Assembly: GCA_030686995.1 (NCBI GenBank)
Contig: JARVZY010002402.1
Span: 310,001-374,000 of the forward strand
Direction: 5' to 3'
Source of the DNA: Artemisia argyi
Lineage: Eukaryota; Streptophyta; Magnoliopsida; Asterales; Asteraceae
Length of the DNA: 64,000 nt
Shown here: positions 1 through 10,956 of the stretch, piece by piece
Position numbering within the stretch: position 1 is the stretch's first letter
How the letters are laid out: the number at the start of each line of letters is the position of its first letter
The notes under the pieces: generated by a model
What the model was told of the DNA's origin: nothing
The model's database searches: none
The model's input: the letters and a program-made list of their open reading frames with translations, nothing else
Position numbers and translations under genes: made by a program

Positions 1-1571
1 CCAATGCATATTCTTTTCATCTACAAAGGATATAACTATTTTCATATCAATCTAGTGTGATTGAGTATGTAGATTCAAGACTATATCTTTTGTTGTAATT
101 TGATATAATCTTGAAGCTAAACAAATAGCAATCCAATTTCTTGTCCACACTAAAAAATGTGTCAATTAGATTTGATAAATATATCAACCATAATTTGAAT
201 AACGAATTGATATAATATCAAGATATTTCTTGACCCTCACGGACACTCATTTGAAATAAATAAACATTTTGATAGTGTGTTCCATTAATCCTAAGATTAT
301 TTATTAGTGAATGATTGAAAGTTGACTTATTATTTCATGATTGTTGTATGTTTTGTTTATGTGAAAGACTTTTCATTTTTACTTATTATGAACACACTTA
401 GATTTTGAAAATATCTTTTCTTTTATATAACTACTAATGTTTTACAATGATTCAATTTCTCTTATTAAACAACTTAAGGTAAAACAAGGTAATTTGTTAA
501 AAATATTTAAGCGTTTGTTGAAAATATAGTAGATTGTTTGAAATATTTAGGTAACTAGATTTAACTTCATTTACAAGATGTTTAAGTAACATTAAGCCAT
601 CTATACCTAAATGCAATGCAAGACTAATTATGCAAACTTAACGCAAGAAATTTAGCATAAGATCAAGTTAAGCAAAAACGGACAACTAGCTACGAACTAA
701 TAGAGTACATGACACATATGCTAAGATATTCAAATAGCTAAATTACAAATAGCAACGATTATCTAGTATGCTCTATTAACAAAATAAAATCACAAATGAG
801 TTCACATAGCACATAAAACACTTGTCGTCGTTTTGTGTATTATATATACCAATGTTTACTTAGCTCGATTTTATTTGAAAATAAAATAGTTTCTTACTCA
901 TTTTAAAATTTAATTAAGATCAATATTTTGAAAGCATAAATACTTAATTTTTCAAAGATATACCGACTAGGAATGCCCGACTCGAAGGTAAAGGTAAAAT
1001 ACAAGTTTTACGTTAAAACAAGACTCAAATTTTTGACCACCGTGTAGTATTTTAACTTTCTGACATATTTAAGTTTGTAATGATTACTTGTAAGTATTTT
1101 TAAATGAAAGTAGACTCAATTACCTTTAAAATTCCGGGTGGCACGACTTCTACGGAGTTACGGTTATTTTTATATGATTTTTCAAAGTTTCTGAGAAAAC
1201 TGCGAACAGACAGGCGGACCCCTTAAATAATTAAGGGGACCGCCCAGTATTTAAGAGGACCGCCCAGACAATTAAGGGGGCCGCCCATCTGGTACTCAAA
1301 ATTTCATTTTTTTGTAAAAAATTGTTTTCTGACTTTTCGGAAAAGTGTGTAACTTTCTGATTTTAATACCGAACATATAACACTTATTTTAAGCATAATA
1401 TTATTTCGAGCTAGCATAATTAGTGTATATATCATCAAAACTAATACAAGTTAATCAACAAAACACTTTTCATATTTCATCCTCCTTAATGGGTAATTTG
1501 ATACATGGATCGTACTCAATTTTTAAAACCATTTGTTTTGAAAATTTGAGCGACGTGGCTCTAGAACCAAT
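1..1571. other. Non-coding AT-rich stretch left of a copia LTR
   Basis: I see no coding exon or RNA gene here. The stretch ends in a degenerate primer-binding-site remnant (ggctctagaaccaattg, near 1557-1573) that abuts the LTR on its right, so at least its right part is probably the leader of a minus-strand copia element whose gag is missing. The only internal structure I can point to is the G+C-rich repeat cluster at 1213-1286. Confidence 0.5.
1213..1286. repeat. Hairpin plus direct repeats of TTAAGGGGACCGCCC
   Basis: GGCGGACCCCTTAA is followed after four bases by its near-perfect reverse complement TTAAGGGGACCGCC (1213-1245). Two further forward copies of the right arm follow (about 1250-1265 and 1271-1286). 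The cluster is far richer in G+C than its surroundings. No function is known to me. Confidence 0.75.
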
Positions 1572-2169
1572 TGTGGAAAACTAGAAGGGGGGTTGAATAG
1601 TTTTCCCTCTTCTTCGTTTATAAAAGGTTTGTTTCAAAATCTTCAATTAAAGTTTTCCTTCTTAAAATCTTAAAATGATTTGTATCAAATTATCTATTAA
1701 GTTAAACTCAATATGAGAAGGGTGAATAATAATCTATTAGACTATATCATATAGTTATATACACAATTACAATATTAACTTGTAACTATAACACAATCAA
1801 TCATCATGACAATATAAGCAACAATCAACACATATTTGCAAGCATAGATATAAAGCGATAAATGCAAGAATAAAAGTAAAGAGTAAGGAAAAGAAAACGC
1901 AAACCGGACACGGAGATTTATAGTGGTTCGGCACGAAGCACCTCTTCGTCCTACTCCACTCCCCGAGTACCACACTCAAGAGTTACTTCACTAATCAACA
2001 TGCTCCTTTATGGCGGAACAAACCGTACACAAGCTTACACCAAGTTTAGCGACACTAAGCGGATGTCGAGTCCTAATCCTAGCTAGAACCAATCTACCAA
2101 GGCCCACGTGGCCACACGAACAAGCACTCTTGTCCCACTAGATCGACACACGATCTAAGCCTTCACACG

Positions 2170-2400
2170 AACGAGCACTCCCGTTCACTTGAATCTTCAC
2201 CCGACTCAAGCCTTCACACTAAGACATACTTGGATCTTCACCCAATCCAAGCCTTCACACGAATAACATACTTGGTTCTTCACCCAAACCAAGCCTTCAC
2301 ACAAACAAAATAGTAATATACTTGGTTCTTCACTCAAACCAAGCCTTCACTCTTTGACACACTTGGTTCTTCACCCAAACCAAGCCTTCACATACTAGAC
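2170..2400. repeat. Tandem repeat of ~50 bp inside LTR1
   Basis: About five imperfect copies of a unit built on cttggttcttcacccaaacc and aagccttcacac lie within LTR1. Copies differ in the first codon-like triplets and in spacer length. Confidence 0.8.
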
Positions 2401-2605
2401 ATACGAATTGACCTAATCTACACACAATTACCTACGGACTTATAGATCGTCCGAATCTTCCCTATTACAATGAGACTCTAGACTTACATTTTCCTAATCT
2501 AGTTACAAGATGAAACTACTTGTGTGTGTTTTTCTTTCTTTTATGATCAACCTTGAATGATGAACATGTGCATGGTATTTATAGGCTTCACCCTTGGAGA
2601 CCAAG

Positions 2606-2765
2606 TAAAGCATCTTGGCATATGCCAAAGAATATTCCAAAGCATAAGGAATATGCCAAAGAATATTCCAAAGCATAAGGCATATGCCAAAGAATATTCC
2701 AAAGCATAAGGAATATGCCAAAGAATATTCCATAGCATAAAGAATATCTCAAAGAATATTCCATC
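2606..2765. repeat. 31-36 bp tandem repeat inside LTR1
   Basis: A unit containing atgccaaagaatattcc and aaagcataagg is repeated about five times. It produces open frames on the minus strand with a repeating Trp-Asn-Ile-Leu-Trp-His pattern that should not be annotated as protein. Confidence 0.85.
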
Positions 2766-3085
2766 CATTTCCCTCCTAAATTCAAATTTTGAATTTTGAA
2801 TTTTTCCTTTTCCCTCCATGTTCTAGAAGCATTTAGGAGGTCTTGATGGGCCTTGTTGGGCCGGTTATTATTGGGCCCCGAATGGGCTTGTTTGTATGCT
2901 TGGCCCGATCCATTTAGCCGATCCAATTAAGTAAGTCCATAAGTATAATACTTGTATGCTTGGCCCGATCTATGTGTGAACAAGTAACTTGTGCACTTTA
3001 CATTATGTATTACAAGTTACGTGTTTGTCATCATTAAAACATAAAGACATTGTATAGATTAAACGTCGTAACATTTGCACTAACA

Positions 3086-3880
3086 ACCAATATATCGGAC
3101 GATGTATTCAATCATTTTCAATATAATAAGTTTTGTGATCTTCTTACAAACGAGCCTAAAAGCAGACATTAATCATGACTTCGGGCCTACTTGCCGAGTG
3201 ATAGATTAACCTATCATATCCTAATATCTAAGTATTATCCGTATTCTCACTATCAACACCTTCAGTGAGCTCCAACTCCACGGATAATATTTGTTTGTAA
3301 AGAGTTTTAGGTAAGCTTTACTTTTATATATAAGTATATATATTTATATATGTTAGTATACACGCACACGAGGAAATACAATTAGCACTTACTATAATAA
3401 GATGATCAAAGAAATAATAATGATTCACTCATCATGTTCTCCTCAATCTCGTCACGCATGATCATAAGGTGATCATTCTACATTTCAGGACGAGATGAGT
3501 TTAATATAGTGTTATCCACGTACATTTTGAACAATGAGGTAATGTGAATTTTTCTTCATGAAAAGTGTGTCATTCACCATTTTCATGGTATACTCATGTT
3601 TGAAACATGATATGGTTTTAGAGATCAACAAGTCTTGTTGATTGTACAACATATGTCTCCTTGTTGATTGAAACCATTTAAACAGACACTTTTCATGTCC
3701 TTTATACTAATACTAGCATAGAAAAGATCTCAAGAAAACTACATGCACAACTAGTCACATAAAGAGGGGGTTTTGAGAAAACTTACCTTAACCTATGATG
3801 TTATCCTCGTTGTTATGCTTAGAGAGATGAGATATAGCTTGAATTATCCATCACTATTTGTGCTTCCATTGAATAGATCC
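3086..3880. other. Spacer between LTR1 and the gag remnant
   Basis: No gene seen. It lies on the 3' side of the minus-strand gag at 3881-4783, where pol would be expected. No RT, RNase H or integrase motif is visible in any frame I checked, so pol is deleted or replaced. Confidence 0.5.
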
Positions 3881-4783
3881 TTAGTCGGATTTCAAGTTGA
3901 TTCTCAAGCATAACTCGTTAGAAATTTGAGCCATGAGACATGTTTTATCATTATGCTTCTCCTCTTCTTCTTCACCACTATCACTCCAAGAACCTCCTAC
4001 AAAGGCTCTTTGGTTGTTTGATCTTTGTGGCTTAGGACATTCTCCAATGAGGTGGTTTGGGTCTCCGCATCTAAAACACTTCCTCTTTTTCCTCTATTAT
4101 CATCTTGGTTCTTAGAGAATGACTTCCTCACGTCATGAGATTGCCTAGTAGATCTACCTCTTCTTCTAAAGAACTTCTTAAAGTTTCTAACCACTAGTGC
4201 ATACTCTTTGTTTTCACTATCGGAATCATTTATCATCATTAGACTCTTTCTTGGCTTTCAATGCTAGATACCTAACTTTCAAGTTACCTATTAGTTCACC
4301 AAGTGATAGTGTCGCCAAGTTCTTTGATTCTTCAATGGTGGTGACCTTCGCTCTCCATTTGGGATGTAATGCCCTAAGAAATTTCCTAACATAGTTCTTG
4401 CTAGAATAACCTTCATCAAGGGCTTTAAGACTAGTAACAATAGTATTAAATCTAGCAAATGCACTATCTATTGTTTCATTTTCCGGAATGGAAAGATCAA
4501 TCTTGTTTTCTTTGACTTGATTATTACCTTGATGTGTGACCAACAAACTTTTCCAAATTTCTTTTGCCGTATTACACATAAAAATTCTTTCAAATTCCTT
4601 TTTCGTCAAAGCGTTATAAATTACCATTTTAGCCTCATCATTTTTGGCTAGTTTTCTTTTAAGATCATCGCTCTGTTGATCATAAGGAATAATTTTATCC
4701 TTTTTCGTAATAGGACCTTTTTCAATAGGTTGAAAGTCACCATCGGTAATAACATACCAAAGATCAATGTCTTTTGATTTCAC
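3881..4783 (-). pseudogene. Copia Gag remnant (UBN2-type) with CCHC knuckle
   Basis: The first 185 codons (4783 to 4226) encode a typical copia Gag core with the block [20 protein letters not shown] followed by an [13 protein letters not shown] helix. The frame then shifts near 4230 into one carrying a basic FKKFFRRRGR segment, and back near 4080 into the original frame. There a CX2CX4HX4C zinc knuckle (CFRCGDPNHLIGEC) is followed by an acidic tail and a stop at 3881-3883. Gag would package element RNA in cytoplasmic particles; with two frameshifts this copy cannot. No pol follows. A PBS complement (4936-4946) and an LTR lie just upstream, so this is a 5' LTR plus gag-only remnant. Confidence 0.85.
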
Positions 4784-4935
4784 ATACGTTTCGAATCTTG
4801 TTTTCTAATAAATAAAACAATCGGTTTCAAAAAGTGGTGGTCTTTGCATAGATTGCCCTTCTTGATATTTGTCAAAATCCATTGATTGATTCAAGTTTTA
4901 AAATACAGTTTACTTTAAAAACTTGCCTAACGTAA

Positions 4936-4946
4936 CTCTGATACCA
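4936..4946 (-). other. Primer-binding site (initiator tRNA-Met type)
   Basis: The plus strand reads ctctgatacca, the complement of TGGTATCAGAG on the minus strand. This is the usual plant retrotransposon PBS, placed two bases from the LTR that starts at 4949. Confidence 0.8.
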
Positions 4947-4948
4947 AT

Positions 4949-6348
4949 TGTGGGAAACTAGAAGGGGGTTGAATAGTTTACCGACTTATTTTCTTTTGTT
5001 ATAAAAATTTCTCTTTGAAAAACGTAGATTCAATTGTATGTAAAGTCATTCAACACCAATATGAACACAACACTATACTAATTTTAATATGCACTAAGTA
5101 AGTAAAGAGAAGAGATGGAAAGATCAAACCAAGACAACGAGATTTATAGTGGTTCGGTCATGAAGCTCTTCTTCGCCCTACTCCACTCCCCGAGTACCAC
5201 ACTCGAGAGTTGTAAGCACTATATCAACAAGACTCCCTTCAGGCGGAGAAAACCGTACAACGTCACTTACGTTATTTTCTGACACTAAGCTAGATGTCGA
5301 GTACTAATCTTAGCTAGTACCAATCTACCATGATCCACATGATCCTAACTTGTCACACGATCAACACGATCCTCACACAATCTACACAATCAACATGATC
5401 CTCACACAATCTACACGATCAACAAGATCCTCACACAATCTACACGATCAACACGATTCTCTCACAATCAATACTTGATCCACTTGATCAATACTATATC
5501 ACTCAACACTCAAGAGATCCCCAAGATTTCAACAAGATCACAATGATCAATACAATAACTAGGAAACACTAATACACTTGATGTATATCAAGATACAATC
5601 AAGTAGACAACTAGTAATGCAAGTACATTACTCTATGACACCAACACCTTGTATCTTCTTGATACTTTGTGTTCTTCTCTTGACTAGAAGAGGTATGTAG
5701 ATGATTCTTGGTTAGATGAAAGAATCACTCTTTAAACAAAAGAAAACTAACTAATGATCTAAGAAGTGTAAAGAGAAAAGGAGGATGGAAACTAGAAAGT
5801 TATGTGTGTGAAAGGATAGCCAAAATCTGGGAAATGATATGGTATTTATAGAATCTGAAAATTTGGTTGTTATGAAAGGACGACACCACTAAATGTCACA
5901 CGGTACCACTAAATTTAGTGGTACCATGGCACCGTCCCAGACAAACACGCTCCATTTTTTTGTCTTTAGTGGTGAAATTTTATTTGGGGGAGTTTGGAGC
6001 TGGTTTGGGTAAAAAAAACTAGCTGTTGGGAATATTTTTGAAATGATTTTTCCTAAATAAAACATTTCTTTGTAATTCAAAAATAATTTGTAAAATGTAT
6101 TTTTGAAAAGAAAGTTTTGTCAAGCTAAAAAAGTAAAGTTCAAAACACAAATTCACTTCTTTGATCATTTGTCAAGTTGTAAATTTGTTTGTTCATACCT
6201 AGAGTGATTGACGTAGAAATCAGATATTTCGACTAAAAACTTGTTTACGTTAATTTTGTCATAAGATGTTTTCACATTTTGTTATCATCAAAACATAGAG
6301 ATATCATAAGATGAGAATAACGTTTTTAGACGTTATTTGCATCTAACA
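4949..6348 (-). repeat. Copia-type 5' LTR (LTR2), ~1.4 kb, minus orientation
   Basis: It starts on the plus strand with tgtgggaaactagaaggggg next to the PBS and ends ...gcatctaaca. It contains a 28-bp tandem array (about 5342-5478, unit with cacacaatctacacgatcaa) and, at 5902-5925, a perfect 24-bp palindrome whose half is GGTACCACTAAA. It is the 5' LTR of the gag remnant at 3881-4783. Confidence 0.75.
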
Positions 6349-6895
6349 GTTTTTAATTTGAAATTTTAATTTTAGATTAGATGTACATTATTACTCAAAC
6401 ATGTCGTGTTGTAGCATATGGATATGGGATTATCGATGTAAATGTGATGTTGATAACCTTTTATTTATGCAGATGTGGTTTCATGATTTTAGAAGTCAAT
6501 TGTCAAAGATTATCAAGTACATCCTAATTCCACTACATAACATCACCAAACAAGAAAATCGGATTCTGATGTTGATTCTCTGCATGTACCAAACAATGAA
6601 AACCGTTTGCTAGCATCCTTTCATGACCTACATTCTCTTTCTTTGCATTCCTATTCTTTTTTGTGATTCCATTCTATGCGATTCACTCGTATCAAACACC
6701 CAGTTTTATCAATATCTAAGACTAAGTTGTATTTTCACATTTTTTATTTGGCGAAAGGCATTCTCAGTTATGACTTCAAAAGATATAAAATGCCATTATA
6801 TGACTTCACAAGAAATGGAAATAACAAAGTTACTATTATGTTGAGCCAAGTAGCGAGCACATATAAATTATATAATAGACAATACATTTAGCTAA
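6349..6895. other. Non-coding spacer
   Basis: Short open frames on the plus strand (6401-6891) have no recognisable motif, no promoter-like arrangement and AT-rich codon use, so I treat them as chance frames. Nothing else is seen. Confidence 0.4.
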
Positions 6896-7627
6896 GGGAG
6901 ATTATTTGCAGGGCTGTCCCGTTGATTTTAGAGGCCTTGTGCCACTATTGCAAATAGGCCCCTCACGCCTTCGACGATATGGAAACGTTAAGTATGCAAG
7001 ATTATATTAAAGGCAAACAATGTCAAAATAATTTTATATCACATCGTTACACGTTGTCATGGATTACATAAACAACAATTAGGGTTTTTGTCTCAATTAT
7101 TATATCAAGTGTTTGTTAAAAAAATAAATAAAAAATAAAAATAAAAAAAGCACTTTGACTTGAAATTACATTAATAAGGTAATATTATTAAATACTAAAA
7201 CTACTTTCTAAAAATAAGAAAAAATGAAATTACCTATTTGACCCTAACTTTAACATAAAAACAAATAAAAAAAGATCCTAATGGTCAATTTGATGCAATA
7301 ACTACTGAGAAACACTGGGACATAAGCAACTGGACTCAAATGGGCTTTTTCTTATAACATCGGGCTATATACTAATATACATGTAGGATCAAATTTGAGT
7401 CCCCTTACTGGTATTGGGCCCTGTGCAGTTGATCACTCTGCACAGGCCTATATCCGGCCATGATTATTTGCACACTCCCTAATTGATTTGGACACATCAA
7501 TTTAATGTGGTTGGATATTATACCCTCACAATTATCATTACATTTTCACCCATGTGAGAGTATAAATGTCCAATTACATTAATTTGGAATGTCCCAATCA
7601 ATTAGAAAAGTGTGTAAATCATCACCC
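6896..7627. mobile_element. Mutator-type MITE, split by a hAT insertion
   Basis: The ends are GGGAGATTATTTGCACAC on the left and, reverse-complemented, GGGTGATGATTTACACAC on the right. The flanks are tttagctaa (6887-6895) and tttagctat (7628-7636), a 9-bp target duplication with one mismatch. Nine-bp duplications are characteristic of Mutator-like elements. Without the inserted hAT element the MITE is about 170 bp, close to the 172 bp of its relative at 14036-14207. Confidence 0.8.
6909..7462. mobile_element. Non-autonomous hAT element inside the MITE
   Basis: It starts CAGGGCTGTCCC and ends ...GGCCTATATCCGGCCATG. The ends form imperfect inverted repeats (CAGGGC-like, with GGCCTTGTGC versus GGCCTGTGC inside). 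The 8-bp sequence attatttg occurs at 6901-6908 and again at 7463-7470, and removing the element plus one copy restores the MITE. The length of 554 bp and the absence of an open frame make it non-autonomous. Confidence 0.85.
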
Positions 7628-7636
7628 TTTAGCTAT

Positions 7637-9237
7637 ACAAGCAGATACAAAGAAACAACCACCAAAGAGCAATAAGTTACTCGCCCATATGAACATAAAA
7701 CAAAAACAAAACACCCGTAAATTAAAAAGATCAACTATCATCATGTGATGGAGTCAACCAAATACTTCACAAATAATTATATGAGCAGGTTTACTAAATG
7801 GATTAAAATCATAACTCTCTACCATGCATTGATATATGATACCTAACGTGTATGATGTTTACCTTGAGAAAAAGCAAGTGGTAAAAACATAATGGTTGTT
7901 TTCTTTTGTTAAAAACCTGACGATGTTTTCTCACGGACAACATGTGACTGAGTCAAGGCCTATTTATAAGCCAGTTTACAAGTCCAAGGTACTATACCAC
8001 ACCATTAAAAGATTAGTGTATTAAAAAAATTCGGTTAACCAAATTTGAGTTATCAAAATATACTTTGGCCTACTTTCTTTAATTAGAACATGGTAAATAC
8101 TTGCCAAAATAGACACTTGTGTAGTAAAAACCCACTTTGTAACCTTGGAGGCTATCTTGTCGTGCTCACTTTGAGTTTTCTGCGTCTATCATGCCTCAAG
8201 GGATAGTATGTTTATGTAAATTTAAAGAAACAAGTATCTTAATGCGCACACTTAAAAGCCATCATTCTAAACTTCAGAAAAGAAAGATGAAGTTTCAGTA
8301 CCAAATCTATCGCAAACAATGAATAGTGCATGATGTCCAAATCTATCGTGTAATGAATAGTGCATGATGTATCGTGTAATGAATAGTGTAATGAATAGTG
8401 CACTATTCATTACACTATCATAATATATTTGTATCGTGTAATGAATAGTGCATGATGTCCAAATCTATCGCAAACAAATTGTAACTGATAATTTTGTAAA
8501 TAACTTACATGAAATGAACATTACTATATATAAAATATGTCGTCAAATCGATTGCTTCTGATTCGTTGCTTTAATTGTTGCGTCAATTTTACATCACAAT
8601 CATCAAAAAATCGAATCTAAAAGCCTACTAGGAATCAAAATGGGCTAGGCCCAAGCATCAATAAAATCGGTAGCCCAAGCCTAAAAAATATAGAGTATAG
8701 ACACGCTAATAAAATTTAGCATGCATGTGTTTAAGCAAATCATATACGTTGTATCATGCCTAGAGTCGAATGAACAGCGACAACAGTTGTTAAGTACGTA
8801 GTACTTGCTATATATAATAGAGCATCAATTCTGTCGTTTTTTGTGACGCTAAATTTGCGTCATCCAGCCCAGTTTCATTGTATTAGCCCAGCCCATCCAA
8901 AACACATAAAACTAATGAGAGTACTTTAAAAAGTTTTACAACAATGCTACAACTATATGAATAAAAACACATACACAAGATCAAAAGAACACTTAAAAAA
9001 CGAATACTCACTGTCTCGCCGCAACGCGGCGGCTCGCAGCTTTCTCGTTTATGCAAAATAAGGGATGTTAGAAATTAGACTTAAGCTAGCCCATGTGTTC
9101 CATGCCAATCTAATAAAGGTACTCTCAACCATGAAGATAAAAAGTTAGATTTATAAAGTGAAAAGTAACCACTTTATTCAGATAAACACTTGCTCATGAA
9201 AATAAAAAGTGGATTGCTTGAATTGACCTTTAGATGC
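7637..9237. other. Intergenic, no gene seen
   Basis: AT-rich sequence without coding signal. It holds a cluster of short repeats at about 8318-8475 with a perfect 36-bp palindrome. A G+C-rich patch near 9015-9045 (gccgcaacgcggcgg) may be a transposon end, but I could not delimit an element. Confidence 0.4.
8318..8475. repeat. Repeat cluster with a 36-bp perfect palindrome
   Basis: The phrase gtaatgaatagtgcatgatg recurs at least three times, with ccaaatctatcg as a second recurring phrase. At 8384-8419 ATAGTGTAATGAATAGTG is followed without a spacer by its exact reverse complement. Confidence 0.9.
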
Positions 9238-9240
9238 TTA

Positions 9241-9460
9241 GAGCAAAGGGTAAGTTGCCTTAAAGTTAAATCTTAACTCATTGTCATGTCAGCGTCACAT
9301 CAGCTTTAATCTTTCAATCTTAACTCTTCACTTTCCACCATAATAGCATAACTCACCTTAACTCACCTTCACCTTAATTATTTTCAATTTCAACTCCAAA
9401 CTTTAACAAATACTTCATTTATTTAAAATCATAACATTAATTCGATCACATTACAATATG

Positions 9461-9503
<43 letters not shown>

Positions 9504-10116
9504 ATTCATTCTTGACGAGGAGGCAATCCTAATTTCTTGATGATTCGGTCCTTTTCCATATTGACCAATGCCACGTAGGTTGGATCCTTGCCGGTAGTGT
9601 CGAGCATCAAAAATTCTAACTCCTTCAACCTCTGTTGTGTTGCTTGGTTTTCCGCGGTCGCCTGATACGCCCTGACCGCTTCTTCACGTTTTGACCGATA
9701 CTCTTCGCGCATAATCTCCCCGAAATTGAACGAAGAAAAGGAACCACTCGTGCTAGCCGTGCCTCCGGTGCTTGTCGTTGTCTGGGATTTTTGTTTCTTG
9801 GAAGCCCGCTTTTTTCAAATGGGTCATGGTTCTTCATCATTACCAAACAAAGCCTCGTTTATTTGGCTTGGGACGTCGTCGGTTTAAATCAACCGCCGCC
9901 TGTGCGTTCCATTTTTTATGTTTACGCAACACGTTCCAAGCATCTTTATTCGTGAACGGCTGGTTTTCTTGACGATTATAAAGAGTATTTGAAAGTGTGA
10001 AAAAAAATATTGTGTGGGTGAATGGGTATTTATAATTGTAATAAAATGGGTTTGAAAAAGTTGTTTTTTTTTTTTTTTTTTAGCCGTTTACAATGGTTAT
10101 AATTTATAAGTGGTGA

Positions 10117-10160
<44 letters not shown>

Positions 10161-10364
10161 AAAAAGTCGGGGATAAAAGTAACCGTTATAAGGGCTGGTT
10201 TTGAATTTTTTTTTTTTTTTTTTTTTTTAACACAAGATGCATTTAGCGCACGTTATGTGCTTCACTCGCCGAGTTACCGCACAACTTAACGTTTGGGTCG
10301 GTAAGTTAACGCACCGGTGCGTTAAAGTTTAACGTGAAGTGCTCGGGCAACTTACCCCATGCTC
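9241..10364 (-). mobile_element. PIF/Harbinger deletion derivative, 1124 bp
   Basis: The terminal inverted repeats GAGCAAAGGGTAAGTTGCC and (right end reverse-complemented) GAGCATGGGGTAAGTTGCC are flanked by tta on both sides (9238-9240 and 10365-10367), the Harbinger target duplication. It carries only the 3' part of an ORF1 gene on the minus strand. Long poly-A/poly-T tracts (9462-9502, 10062-10081, 10122-10159, 10207-10228) lie inside. The subterminal sequence tcagcgtcacatcagcttt also occurs in the two neighbouring Harbinger elements. Confidence 0.9.
9506..9983 (-). pseudogene. Harbinger ORF1 remnant (C-terminal part)
   Basis: The last 68 codons (9712 to 9506), beginning MREEYRSKREE and ending KLGLPPRQE, match the C-terminus of the intact ORF1 at 10957-12099 nearly residue for residue. 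Upstream, shifted frames still match the ORF1 stretch around NVLRKHKKWN. The first ~220 codons, including the Myb/SANT-like part, have been removed by an internal deletion that joins the leader directly to the equivalent of 11626. A TATA-like box (reverse complement at 10027-10034) remains. Confidence 0.85.
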
Positions 10365-10868
10365 TTAAGCTTTTCAAAGATCCCTTCCATGGCAGACAAG
10401 GTAACCTTGGCATCAACTCGTCATCTTTCCACATTCATAAATACAGCAATCCAACTTTAGCTATGTCAATATAGCTACATCGGAAGCCAGTTGGAAATAT
10501 TTTAGTAAACGATAAAGAAATTAATTAACCTGCACATTGAGAATATTATGAGTATTATTGAATCAATTTCTAAGAGCTGTGGGTAAGGTAACGCACGACC
10601 CCAGTTAAAAGTTAACGCAGCTTCATTTTGAGGTGCGTTACCTTACCATTAAATGCGTTAAGAGCCCACGTTAACGAGCACGTTAAGCTCTTGCCGTGCG
10701 TTAAAGAGCATTGTTGCGTAAAAAAAAAAAATAATAATAATAATAATTTACAAGATGCCCCCCTCTAATTAACGGTAATGTTACCGTTAATTTCAAAAAA
10801 ACTGTTTCACCGTATACAAACGGCTAATTTTGTAAAAAAAAAAAAAAAAAATCCCTTTTTATTACAAC

Positions 10869-10876
10869 TATAAATA
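10869..10876 (+). promoter_or_regulatory. TATA box of ORF1
   Basis: tataaata lies 88 bp upstream of the ORF1 start codon, followed by ccaattcacccacacaatat. The same leader, in reverse orientation, lies beside the ORF1 remnant near 10005-10034, which supports a conserved promoter. Confidence 0.6.
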
Positions 10877-10956
10877 CCAATTCACCCACACAATATTTTT
10901 TCACACTTTAACTTCTCTTTTTATCTACAATACACTTCTACTAGCTAAAAAAAATA

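Larger units (their letters stand above)
1572..3085 (-). repeat. Copia-type LTR (LTR1), about 1.5 kb, minus orientation
   Basis: On the plus strand it begins TGTGGAAAACTAGAAG directly after a decayed PBS complement and ends ...CACTAACA, so the minus-strand LTR would run TGTTAG...CA. It shares several blocks with the LTR at 4949-6348: the start, the segment gatttatagtggttcgg followed by cccgagtaccacactc, and the terminal tcatcaaaacata-like region. The middles differ, so these are related families rather than a pair. It contains two tandem arrays (2170-2400 and 2606-2765). The open frames at 2503-2926 are translations of the second array, not genes. Confidence 0.7.

Noticed and set aside
2503..2926. 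Three overlapping minus-strand frames rich in Trp, Tyr and Leu, like a membrane protein
   Set aside because: They translate a 31-36 bp tandem repeat inside an LTR in three frames at once; no gene signal.
5342..5478. 28-bp direct repeats that resemble a CRISPR array
   Set aside because: Repeats are contiguous and imperfect with no unique spacers, inside a plant LTR.
1572..6348. LTR1 and LTR2 as the two LTRs of a single element
   Set aside because: Both have a PBS-like sequence on the left, the middles differ, and no polypurine tract borders LTR1 on the right, so both look like 5' LTRs of separate related elements.
9462..9502. Poly-A tract as the tail of a retrogene or LINE
   Set aside because: It lies inside a Harbinger element delimited by TIRs and TTA; several other homopolymer runs occur in the same element.
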